Below, piece by piece: positions 7,629 through 14,006 of a stretch of DNA of 22,623 nt (the first letter of the stretch is position 1; every line of letters starts with the position of its first letter). The stretch comes from an uncultured Chlorobiota bacterium (GTDB lineage: Bacteria > Bacteroidota > Kapaibacteriia > OLB7): contig CAMLOB010000007.1 in NCBI GenBank assembly GCA_946481475.1, forward strand, positions 1 to 22,623, read 5' to 3'. Below the pieces are notes generated by a model, which was given only the letters and a program-made list of their open reading frames with translations, made no database searches and was not told the origin of the DNA. The position numbers were made by a program, and so were the translations under genes.

Positions 7629-8186
7629 CTATTCCTTGATCTTCCACGGCTCTGCCGTCTCCCTTTCGGGATCGAACTGCGACCTCTCGGTGTGGTTGAT
7701 GTGCATACCGTAGATGTGAAGCGAAACGTTGATTCCGTCACTCCGGTTCTCGATACTGTGGATCGTACGAGGCATCAGCACCAGAGAGCTTCCGGGCGTC
7801 AGGATAATCTCCGACTCCTTCTCGACCCTTGCACGCCCGGGTTGCGAGCCGTCGTCCGTCCGACGCCAGAACGTGTTGATCTCCTCCCCCTCGATTCCGG
7901 CGATCACGCCCCACGTGCCGTGATCGTGCGGCGGCGTGATCCGTCCGGGAAGCCAGGTCAGAATTGCGGCGACAAGCGTGTGATCCGGTTCTTCGTGGAG
8001 CAGATCGAAACCGAATCCCTGTTCGGGATCGGGTGTCTTCCGCTCTCTTTTTCCGAGTTCATCCGACATCGCCAGACGTTCGGCAAGAGGACGGACGGAG
8101 GCGATGACGGCTTTCGCTTCGCTCTCCCGATGCGTGATATTTCTCAGCGCCTCAATACATTCGGCTACGGTAAAGGATCGGGGCAT
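7629..8186 (-). CDS. Cysteine dioxygenase family cupin
   Basis: 185 residues. The cupin core has PPHDHGTWG (His87, His89) and a third ligand in MPRTIHSIEN (His143). His157 and Tyr159 in SLHIYG sit where thiol dioxygenases have conserved residues. The family (cysteine dioxygenase type I, COG5553-like) uses non-haem iron to oxidise a thiol such as cysteine or 3-mercaptopropionate to the sulfinate; the true thiol here is unknown. The ATG at 8184-8186 is 15 nt inside a repeat-rich tract that has been duplicated (8172-8303 and 8304-8476), so its upstream sequence is made entirely of repeats. No Shine-Dalgarno sequence is seen. It is followed after 3 nt by the HD hydrolase, which suggests coupled translation and a linked role. 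Confidence 0.85.
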   Translation of the reverse strand: MPRSFTVAECIEALRNITHRESEAKAVIASVRPLAERLAMSDELGKRERKTPDPEQGFGFDLLHEEPDHTLVAAILTWLPGRITPPHDHGTWGVIAGIEGEEINTFWRRTDDGSQPGRARVEKESEIILTPGSSLVLMPRTIHSIENRSDGINVSLHIYGMHINHTERSQFDPERETAEPWKIKE

Positions 8187-8476
8187 GGTTGTTTGAGTTC
8201 ATAGAGTTGAGAGTGTAAGAGTCGATATCTCTACCGGCTGATAGCTCATAGCTCAAGGCTGATAGCTCATAGCTGCCCCTCAAATCCCACTGCTGATTGC
8301 TGAAAAGGATCAGGGCATGGTTGTCTGAGTTCATAGAGTTCTTGGAGTTCATAGAGTTGAGAGTGTAAGAGTCGATACCTCTACCGGCTGATAGCTCATA
8401 GCTCAAGGCTGATAGCTCATAGCTCAAGGCTGATAGCTCAAGGCTGCCCCTCAAATCCCACTGCTGATTGCTGAAA
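8172..8476. repeat. Tandem duplication of a repeat block carrying the dioxygenase gene's 5' end
   Basis: Copy 1 (8172-8303) and copy 2 (8304-8476) share, in order, AAAGGATCxGGGCATGGTTG, GAGTTCATAGAGTTGAGAG, a TGTAAGAGTCGATA segment, CTCTACCGGCTGATAGCTCA arrays, and GCCCCTCAAATCCCACTGC. Copy 2 has an extra 18-nt TTCATAGAGTTCTTGGAG unit and extra AGCTCAAGGCTGAT units. On the minus strand copy 1 holds the real dioxygenase start. Copy 2 has the same start with a TGA at codon 3. The stretch accounts for nearly all of the gap between the dioxygenase and the next minus-strand gene. Confidence 0.85.
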
Positions 8477-8481
8477 GCCGA

Positions 8482-8775
8482 CTACTCATACACCCTGATC
8501 GTCGGCACTCCGTTTGAATCTACAACAACGACATCGATTACTTTAACGGAAAAGACGGTTCGATACGGTGACTTCCCGTCATATGCCCCGAACACTTTTC
8601 TGATCGAATCGGCGGCGGCGGCTATGCCGTCTGTAAAACCATGAAGTTGTCCCTGTTCCCGCTCGTCCGCCAGCATCGCCGAAACGACGGGAAGTGCGAT
8701 TCCGGTCGTAACGATCATGCCGATGAGAATGCCGAGAAGAAGAGGTTTTGAGGTAGTAGAGTTTATAGAGTTCAT
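8482..8775 (-). CDS. Small single-pass membrane protein, unknown function
   Basis: 97 residues from the ATG at 8775. The frame runs further up to 8850, but that part is a translation of repeat DNA. Residues about 11-35 form a transmembrane helix (LLLGILIGMIVTTGIALPVV). The rest is polar and ends in beta-like FSVKVIDVVVVDSNGVPTIRVYE. The first codons (MNSINS) come from the TTCATAGAGTT repeat, so the start may have been created or moved by repeat insertion. No family is recognised. It could be real, given coherent helix-plus-domain composition, or a decayed 3' remnant of a longer gene. Confidence 0.5.
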   Translation of the reverse strand: MNSINSTTSKPLLLGILIGMIVTTGIALPVVSAMLADEREQGQLHGFTDGIAAAADSIRKVFGAYDGKSPYRTVFSVKVIDVVVVDSNGVPTIRVYE

Positions 8776-8842
8776 AGAGTTGAGAGTGTGAGAGTCGGAA
8801 GTCGACACCTCTACCGGCTGAAAGCTCAAAGCTGACAGCTCA
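8765..8842. repeat. Third copy of the TTCATAGAGTT / AGCTCA repeat block
   Basis: GAGTTCATAGAGTTGAGAGTG, an AGAGTCGG segment and CACCTCTACCGGCTGAAAGC repeat the order seen in the 8172-8476 duplication, in the same orientation but more diverged. It overlaps the start codon of the small membrane protein. Confidence 0.75.
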
Positions 8843-8896
8843 ATGCGCAAATCTCACCCCCATCTCCACCCGGAATCATGCAAGGAGCAAAGACGC

Positions 8897-8976
8897 AAAG
8901 CTCAAAGCTGACCGCTCAAAGCTGACCGCTCAAAGCTCACCGCTCACAGCTCACAGCTCACCGCTCAAAGCTCAAC
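8897..8976. repeat. Degenerate AGCTCA/AGCTGA short tandem array
   Basis: About eleven imperfect units of 7-9 nt alternate AGCTCAA, AGCTGACC, GCTCACC and GCTCACA. With the copy at 8765-8842 it fills most of the gap before the sigma factor gene. No ORF or RNA gene is seen in 8776-9054. Confidence 0.75.
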
Positions 8977-9054
8977 CCCACCACCCCAATGTAACCTATC
9001 CTCCCCTCACGTCTCCTCCTCTCTGCAGGCGTATGGAACCGAAGACCGACAATC

Positions 9055-9651
9055 ATGTCATCCGAACTGAATCGACAAGTATACAAAACCGGCCCGGAGA
9101 AACAGGAGGAGTTCCTTCTCCTGCTGAATCCGGTCTACACACAACTGGAACGCTACTGTCTGGCTGTGGAGCGGGATCGGGAGCGGGCGTATGACCTGAT
9201 CGGCGAGACGATTCTTCGCGCATACGAGAACTTCGGCCGGCTTCGCGACGAAAAGGCATTCCTCTCCTGGCTTTTCACCACTGCGAGTCGTTTGCAACAA
9301 AGATGGAGTTTGCGAAGAAGGCTCTTCGGAGACTACGATGAGCATCTGGCGGCGAAACTTCATGCGGATATCCCGCAGCCCGATGCATCGGCCGATACCG
9401 ACATCCTCTACGAAGCCCTTGCAAAACTTCCGAGAAAAGAACGGGAGGCGGTGGTCCTCTTCGAAATCAACGATCTGACGCTGAAGGAGATACTCGCAAT
9501 CCAGGGGGGCTCCCTCTCCGCCCTGAAGGTCCGCCTCCATCGCGGACGCAAACGCCTGGCCCGACTTCTCGGCGTGGAAGAGGAGTCGCTCCCGGAAACC
9601 GACAGTGAACCGAACAGTGAACGCAACAACGGTGTGATGATTCTGCCATGA
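9055..9651 (+). CDS. ECF-type RNA polymerase sigma factor
   Basis: 198 residues. Region 2 (about 22-90) shows ERAYDLIGETILRAYENF (the core-binding helix) and AFLSWLFTTASRL with a basic RRR segment. Region 4 (about 115-175) has the start LAKLPRKEREAVVLFEINDLTLKEI and the helix-turn-helix end SLSALKVRLHRGRKRLARLL. There is no region 1 or 3, as expected for the extracytoplasmic-function group. The stop overlaps the next start (ATGA at 9648-9651), so it is translationally coupled to the membrane thioredoxin-like protein. That gene takes the place where ECF systems usually encode an anti-sigma factor. The upstream region is repeat arrays, and no clear autoregulated promoter was identified. Confidence 0.92.
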   Translation: MSSELNRQVYKTGPEKQEEFLLLLNPVYTQLERYCLAVERDRERAYDLIGETILRAYENFGRLRDEKAFLSWLFTTASRLQQRWSLRRRLFGDYDEHLAAKLHADIPQPDASADTDILYEALAKLPRKEREAVVLFEINDLTLKEILAIQGGSLSALKVRLHRGRKRLARLLGVEEESLPETDSEPNSERNNGVMILP

Positions 9652-10400
9652 ATTCCTTGAAAGACCATATCGCCAAAGGGAAGAACCGTTCCCGGTCGGT
9701 CTCCGAAATGGAACTCCGCCGATTCCTCGCAGCGAATATCGGAAAACCCGCGCGCCTGAATAGAACTCAAAAACAATTCAAATGGAGTACAGCTATGAAA
9801 ACGGTCCTGATACTTGGCATTCTCGGATTGCTGGGGGGAAGTATACTGCAGATACCTTCCGCAGATGAAAAGGAGGGAAGGGAGAGAGAGTATGGCGCGG
9901 CGGGGGCGGAGCAGTCCGATTCGACCCGTCGTGTAGAGGTAGGAGGAGAAATTCCCGACTTCGAATTGGTAGTGCTGGGAGAGGAAGAAAAGGAGGGAAG
10001 CGGCAAGGTCGTTTCAAAGACTTCAATGAAGGGGAAGTATTATCTGATTGATTTCTGGGCCACGTGGTGCGGGCCGTGTATCAATGAGATGGATCAACTT
10101 CACAGGGTCTACGAGAAATTCGGCGGAGATCGTTTCCAGATACTCAGTCTCTCTTTCGACGAGACACCCGACAAGGTGGAACATTTCCGGAAGACGAAGT
10201 GGGAGATGCCCTGGCTCCACACGATAGTGAAAGGAGGGACGGGAAGCGATCTCGCGGCACGTCTGGAAGTGCGTGATATTCCGAAGCCGATCCTGGTCGA
10301 TCCGAACGGCATCATCATTGCGCTCGACGCAGACCTGCGGGGCGAACGTCTGGAGCAGACACTTGCCCGGCACCTCGGCGATGAACAGGTAAACAGGTAA
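9648..10400 (+). CDS. Membrane-tethered thioredoxin-like protein in the anti-sigma position
   Basis: 250 residues. Residues 1-49 are basic and charged (MNSLKDHIAKGK at the start), like the short cytoplasmic part of Bacteroidota anti-sigma factors. Residues 50-68 form one membrane helix, and an Asp/Glu-rich linker (about 70-100) leads to a TlpA/ResA-type thioredoxin domain (101-250) with WCGPC (Cys141, Cys144) and the cis-Pro segment IPKP (Pro212). The predicted topology puts the redox domain in the periplasm. It overlaps the ECF sigma gene by 4 nt, which suggests a redox-sensing partner of that sigma factor. The alternative is that translation begins at the internal ATG at 9795, which has GGAG 8 nt upstream, giving an ordinary exported thioredoxin. 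The thioredoxin domain is seen; the anti-sigma role is inference. Confidence 0.82.
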   Translation: MNSLKDHIAKGKNRSRSVSEMELRRFLAANIGKPARLNRTQKQFKWSTAMKTVLILGILGLLGGSILQIPSADEKEGREREYGAAGAEQSDSTRRVEVGGEIPDFELVVLGEEEKEGSGKVVSKTSMKGKYYLIDFWATWCGPCINEMDQLHRVYEKFGGDRFQILSLSFDETPDKVEHFRKTKWEMPWLHTIVKGGTGSDLAARLEVRDIPKPILVDPNGIIIALDADLRGERLEQTLARHLGDEQVNR

Positions 10401-10422
10401 ACAGCGTGTGCTGACGGAATCT

Positions 10423-10455
10423 GCAACGGGCGTGGGAAACGCCCATGCCCGTTGC
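10423..10455 (+). terminator. Strong 14-bp stem-loop between the two thioredoxin genes
   Basis: Arms 10423-10436 and 10442-10455 pair over 14 positions (one G-T wobble) around a 5-nt loop, 22 nt after the stop of the membrane thioredoxin gene. It has no T tract, so it may be a partial terminator, an mRNA 3'-end stabiliser or a dispersed hairpin repeat. Confidence 0.45.
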
Positions 10456-10595
10456 ATGGAGAAGCCCCCCCATTGTTCCGTTTGTCTGAAGAAGCGGATT
10501 CTTTCTTCTTGACTTTGTCGTGAGAATTCAAGAAGTTATTCCTTCCTCTCCGACATCCGTTCGGAATCTGCAAGAACATGAACCTGAGGTCCATC

Positions 10596-12305
10596 ATGAA
10601 GAACCTGACATCACGTCCCGCTCTCCTTGTCGCTCTCACAGCCTTTCTGCTGCCGACGCTTGTCGGTGCAAAGACCACGATCAAGGGAAAAATTTCCGAC
10701 GGAGAGGGGAATCCGCCGATCCTGGCTCACGTCCATCTCTTTCCGCTGGACGGAGATTTCGGCACAAAGCCGCTGAAGACGGTGGAGGTCGGCTCCGACG
10801 GAAGCTACAAGCTGACGATAGACGATCCGGGCTACTACCGGGTGGCGGTGACTGCGGTCGATCATGATTATGTCTCGGTTCCGGTCATTGTCGGCAAGGA
10901 TGATGCGATGATGAAACTCGACATCGCCCCGGCCTTCCTGCGCTACAACCGGGCGCCGGAGGAACTGCAGATCATCGGAAGCTGGAACGATTTCGACTTC
11001 GCGAAAGCCGAGTCGATGACCGGAGAGAAGGACGGCAGTTTCTCCTATACGGTCAAAACGGTCAGACACTCGATCTCCTACCAGATTCTCAATCTTGTCG
11101 AGACCTCAAACGGAGGTATGCGAAGTGTGAATGTTCCGGGGTCGGCGAAGTATGTGTATGATGGAGGGGGGGATTACCGCTCGGTAATCAACGTGAAGCC
11201 GGGGAAGGTGACGATCCGGTTCAATCCGGCCGATCTCCCTGCGCGGGATGTCGGCTACGAGCCGATGGTGCAATTCGACGATCCGGTCCACGCACAGCTC
11301 CGGGAGATCGACTACGCCTACCGGACAACCAACGATCAGTTCATGTATGCCGCAATGAAGGCGCGGGCGGAGGAGAGCGATATCAGTCCGGCGGAGATCT
11401 GGATGCCCTTTGTGCAGATCGCAGAAGAATTTATGGCGAAGGAGCATCCGGAGACCGTCAGACAGTTCGCTGCGCTGAACCTTGCCCGGATTATCCGCTA
11501 TGTGCGGACTCCGGAACATCCGGTCGCTTCGGATGAGACGATGGCGATGTTGAAAAGTCTCCTTCCGGCCGATGCGGAAATCTGGAGCGTGGAGCCGGGA
11601 ATGGCGTCGACCATCGTCTCGTTCGGCGATGAGAGTAAAACGGAGGCTGTCCTTGAACTGGTCGAGAAGAATCCGGACAGGAAGGTCCGGGCCATTGCTC
11701 TCTCCCATCTGGTGATGATCCACGACGGGAAAGGAGAGAAGAGGAAGGCGAAGAAGTATTACGAGATGCTGGAAGATGACTTCAGCGATATAGAGGAGGT
11801 CGCCTATGTGCTGACGCAGTACGATCCGGATCGGCGGGTTCAGACCGGCAGGGAAGTTCCCGATTTCGAGGTGACGCTGATGGGGTCTGCGGAGACCGGA
11901 AGTTCCGCCGGTGTCGTCTCGAAGGCTTCGATGAAGGGGAAATATTATCTGATCGATTTCTGGGCTACCTGGTGCGGTCCGTGTATCGGCGAACTCCCCT
12001 CGCTTCACAAGGCCTACGAACGATTTCGGGGTGAGAACTTTGAAGTGCTCAGTCTTTCATTTGATGCAGCTCCCGACAATGTGAAAATATTCCGGGAGAC
12101 GAAGTGGGAGATGCCCTGGCTGCACGCCTTTGTCGACGGGAGCTTCAACAGCGATCTGGCAAAGCGATTTGAGGTGATGGGAATTCCGAAGCCGGTGCTC
12201 GTCGATCCGAACGGCGTGATCGTTGCGGTCGAGTCCGATCTGCGGGGAGCAGCATTGGAGAAGACGCTCGAACGATTTCTGGGAGATGGGCAGGTGGCGC
12301 GGTAA
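10596..12305 (+). CDS. Secreted multidomain TlpA-like thiol-disulfide protein
   Basis: 569 residues from the ATG at 10596. The ATG at 10578 would add six residues, but TGAGG lies 6 nt before 10596 and the signal peptide (about 1-25, ending VGA) begins there. Residues about 28-105 look like a carboxypeptidase regulatory-type beta sandwich. Residues about 110-200, with LQIIGSWNDFDF, resemble an AMPK/CBM48-type glycogen-binding fold. A helical TPR-like stretch (about 215-405) follows. The C-terminal thioredoxin domain (about 420-569) has WCGPC (Cys460, Cys463) and IPKP. Its last 150 residues match the upstream protein at about 96 of 150 positions without gaps, so the domain was duplicated. It probably acts as a periplasmic thiol-disulfide oxidoreductase and may share the sigma factor's regulation. 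Confidence 0.87.
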   Translation: MKNLTSRPALLVALTAFLLPTLVGAKTTIKGKISDGEGNPPILAHVHLFPLDGDFGTKPLKTVEVGSDGSYKLTIDDPGYYRVAVTAVDHDYVSVPVIVGKDDAMMKLDIAPAFLRYNRAPEELQIIGSWNDFDFAKAESMTGEKDGSFSYTVKTVRHSISYQILNLVETSNGGMRSVNVPGSAKYVYDGGGDYRSVINVKPGKVTIRFNPADLPARDVGYEPMVQFDDPVHAQLREIDYAYRTTNDQFMYAAMKARAEESDISPAEIWMPFVQIAEEFMAKEHPETVRQFAALNLARIIRYVRTPEHPVASDETMAMLKSLLPADAEIWSVEPGMASTIVSFGDESKTEAVLELVEKNPDRKVRAIALSHLVMIHDGKGEKRKAKKYYEMLEDDFSDIEEVAYVLTQYDPDRRVQTGREVPDFEVTLMGSAETGSSAGVVSKASMKGKYYLIDFWATWCGPCIGELPSLHKAYERFRGENFEVLSLSFDAAPDNVKIFRETKWEMPWLHAFVDGSFNSDLAKRFEVMGIPKPVLVDPNGVIVAVESDLRGAALEKTLERFLGDGQVAR

Positions 12306-12546
12306 ATTTCAATTGACGATTTTTGAATGTCGAATGGGGAGAGCAAAGAGGGTAGAGGGGTGAGCCGTGAGCTATGAGCTATCAGCTATCAGCAGTGAGC
12401 TGTTCGTTGTGTGCTTTTCGTCCGCCGCGGCGGATTGCGTGAGGACTGGGGGGAGTCAGTGATGAGCTGTGAGCCGTGAGCTTTCATCTATGGAAGAGGG
12501 TGTTTGTTTTTCGCCGATCGACATTCGAAAATCGCCGATTGAAAAT
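12305..12546. repeat. Inverted-repeat-flanked mosaic of dispersed repeats
   Basis: A 29-nt arm at 12305-12333 (overlapping the upstream stop codon) and its inverse at 12518-12546 match at 25 of 29 positions. Between them lie AGCTATGAGCTATCAGC-type units (12369-12402 and 12460-12483) and a copy of TCCGCCGCGGCGGA (12421-12434) after TGTGCTTTTCG. No ORF of substance is present. Confidence 0.75.
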
Positions 12547-12580
12547 CCGCACGTTTGCCATTGTCTGTGGTGTGTCTGCA

Positions 12581-12622
12581 TAGGGGCAAGGTTTTTGCAG
12601 GGGCAAAGGTTTTTGCCCCCTA
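12581..12622. repeat. GGGGCAAA hairpin repeat, one full and one partial copy
   Basis: GGGGCAAAGGTTTTTGCCCC (12600-12619) is an 8-bp stem with a 4-nt loop. A partial copy (TAGGGGCAAGGTTTTTGC) lies immediately before it at 12581-12598. It resembles the short palindromic GTAGGGGC-type repeats found between genes in many bacteria. It lies about 30 nt beyond the ruvX stop and could help end transcription. It completes the account of the 346-nt gap 12306-12651, which holds no gene. Confidence 0.65.
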
Positions 12623-12651
12623 CAGGTTCCTGCACTCATACACCCTTTCAC

Positions 12652-13059
12652 TCATCCACTCCCCATATACTCCTGCAGGATAATCGCCGCCGCCCACGCA
12701 TCGGTCATCCCCTTCTCCCGTCGCTTCGATTTCCTGACCCCCGCCTCCACCATCCGTTCCACCGCCTTGCGTGAACTGAGCGCTTCGTCCCACTCGATGA
12801 CGTTGCAGGAAAGAACGTTCCGCAATTTCTCCGCAAAGTTCTTTGCCCGTCGTGTCGACTCGGTCTCCTCGCCGCGCAGACCGTGGGGAACGCCGACGAC
12901 AACCTGTCCGATCTCTTCGGATTCGACAATGGCGGCGATCTCACCGACCACCTGTCGGGAATACTGCAGAACGCGATAGGGGCGGACGGTGATCCCGAGT
13001 TCATCGGAGATCGCCAGTCCGACCCGGGCCGTTCCGTAATCGATACCGAGTGAACGCAT
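12652..13059 (-). CDS. ruvX: Putative pre-16S rRNA nuclease / Holliday junction resolvase YqgF family
   Basis: 135 residues, the normal length for this family. The RNase H-like fold is clear: GIDYGTARVGLAISD (Asp7) at the start, QVVVGVPHGLRGEE in the second conserved block, the acidic WDEALSSRKA (Asp91/Glu92), and the closing TDAWAAAIILQEYM (Asp120). In Escherichia coli the family member matures the 5' end of 16S rRNA; it was earlier proposed as a resolvase. It is a housekeeping protein. It lies downstream of the beta-barrel gene on the same strand, but a terminator stands between them with only about 26 nt left for a promoter, so read-through may supply some expression. Confidence 0.93.
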   Translation of the reverse strand: MRSLGIDYGTARVGLAISDELGITVRPYRVLQYSRQVVGEIAAIVESEEIGQVVVGVPHGLRGEETESTRRAKNFAEKLRNVLSCNVIEWDEALSSRKAVERMVEAGVRKSKRREKGMTDAWAAAIILQEYMGSG

Positions 13060-13085
13060 GATGAATACCCTGTCGCTGTCACGTT

Positions 13086-13121
13086 AAAAAAACGAAGCCC
13101 GAACCTGAAGGTCCGGGCTTC
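13086..13121 (-). terminator. Intrinsic terminator of the beta-barrel gene
   Basis: Arms GAAGCCCG (13094-13101) and CGGGCTTC (13114-13121) form 8 bp, with three more pairs (ACC/GGT) above a mismatch and a TGAA loop. On the minus strand the stem is followed by G and seven T (13086-13092). It lies 40 nt after the beta-barrel stop codon. Confidence 0.85.
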
Positions 13122-13160
13122 AATGAAAATACGGTTCCGGATACTGTTTCCGGAATTGTC

Positions 13161-13640
13161 TTAGTCAAAGAACCACTCGACGCCGGCATGTCCGTTGAAG
13201 ATACCGAAGAATGTGGCCGACGGATCGAGACCCAGCTCAAAGAACTGTGCCTGACCGAAGACGCCGATGCTCGGAGTCAGGTAATATTCAAGACCGAACG
13301 AAGCGCCGAGCGACGTCGAGGTGCTGCTTCCTGCTCCGGCATCCGCCGAGAAGATGGTTGCACCGACCATGAAGTACGGATTGACATCTCCTTCCAGAAG
13401 GAACTTGACGTATGGAGAAAGGCTGATCGACGTGACGGTAAAATCTCCCTGCTGCAGACCGAGAACACCTCCAAGCTGCAGACTCGGGCTGAGTGCATAC
13501 TGGGCACCGAGGCCGTGCGTGCCGGCCTGAATGCCAAACTGCCCGTCAGGCGCTGTGCTCCCCTGTGCGAACGACGGTGTTGTCCAGAGTACAAATGCTG
13601 CCGGAAGCAGCGCCAGCATGACGAGACGGAAACGTTTCAT
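13161..13640 (-). CDS. Small outer-membrane beta-barrel protein
   Basis: 159 residues from the ATG at 13638-13640. An upstream in-frame start at 13730 is rejected because it lies before the expected transcription start. GAGGTG lies about 8 nt before the chosen ATG. Residues 1-26 are a signal peptide (MKRFRLVMLALLPAAFVLW, cleavage at FAQ). The mature part is Gly- and aromatic-rich with alternating strands (FGIQAG, LGAQYAL, LQLGGVLGL, YVKFLL, PYFMVGA, FGLEYYL, GVFGQAQFFELG) and ends in GHAGVEWFFD, so an eight-stranded barrel of the OmpW/OmpX-like kind is likely. Its cargo is unknown. A perfect TTG-N19-TAnnTTTG promoter and a strong terminator show that it is an independent, probably well-expressed unit. 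Confidence 0.85.
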   Translation of the reverse strand: MKRFRLVMLALLPAAFVLWTTPSFAQGSTAPDGQFGIQAGTHGLGAQYALSPSLQLGGVLGLQQGDFTVTSISLSPYVKFLLEGDVNPYFMVGATIFSADAGAGSSTSTSLGASFGLEYYLTPSIGVFGQAQFFELGLDPSATFFGIFNGHAGVEWFFD

Positions 13641-13732
13641 AAAGCGCACCTCAACTTTGTTTGAAGAATTGTGGATTCTGCGCGGGACGGAAGTTCGTTC
13701 TGTAGTTCCATTCTGTCCCGACCCGAACAATT

Positions 13733-13762
13733 CAAACTTACCCTAAATCGGGGGAAAAACAA
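13733..13762 (-). promoter_or_regulatory. Bacteroidota-type promoter of the beta-barrel gene
   Basis: On the minus strand TTG (13760-13762), a 19-nt spacer and TAAGTTTG (13733-13740) match TTG-N19-TAnnTTTG perfectly. Transcription should begin near 13726, about 86 nt before the ATG. Confidence 0.8.
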
Positions 13763-13947
13763 TGGATAATTCTTGTATGCGAGGGGTGTCCGGCCACTTG
13801 GTCCCAGCGGTGCGGGAGGGCTTCCCGAAGGGGTAATTATGTCCTCTGTACACGTGGTTCGGCTTGCCGTGCGGATATGTGCCCGGCAGACCGGAAAGGG
13901 AGGGGGAGGCGGTTTCGGATGATCGTTCGAGCCTGTCCGTCCGCAGC

Positions 13948-13977
13948 TTGCGTTTTGTTGCCGTCGCAGTAAATTGC
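13948..13977 (+). promoter_or_regulatory. Candidate promoter for the TraB/GumN gene
   Basis: TTG (13948-13950), a 19-nt spacer and TAAATTGC (13970-13977), which agrees with TAnnTTTG except for the last two bases. The predicted leader to the ATG at 14007 is about 23 nt. Confidence 0.35.
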
Positions 13978-14006
13978 TCCTCCTGAATCCGGATGAACAA
14001 CACATT

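Larger units (their letters stand above)
13641..14006. other. Divergent intergenic region between the beta-barrel and TraB/GumN genes
   Basis: This 366-nt spacer holds the promoter of the beta-barrel gene (minus), a weaker candidate promoter for the TraB/GumN gene (plus), and a central 13765-13945 stretch in which I see no gene, repeat or RNA structure. Confidence 0.6.

Noticed and set aside
8152..8454. 100-residue frame with repeated ELSALSYELSA and NSMNS words
   Set aside because: It is a translation of the AGCTCA and TTCATAGAGTT repeats and overlaps the dioxygenase start.
8200..8976. Possible CRISPR array
   Set aside because: Units are 7-20 nt, imperfect and contiguous, with no constant spacer length and no cas genes.
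13641..13730. 30-residue N-terminal extension of the beta-barrel protein
   Set aside because: It begins before the predicted transcription start and would put the signal peptide inside the protein.
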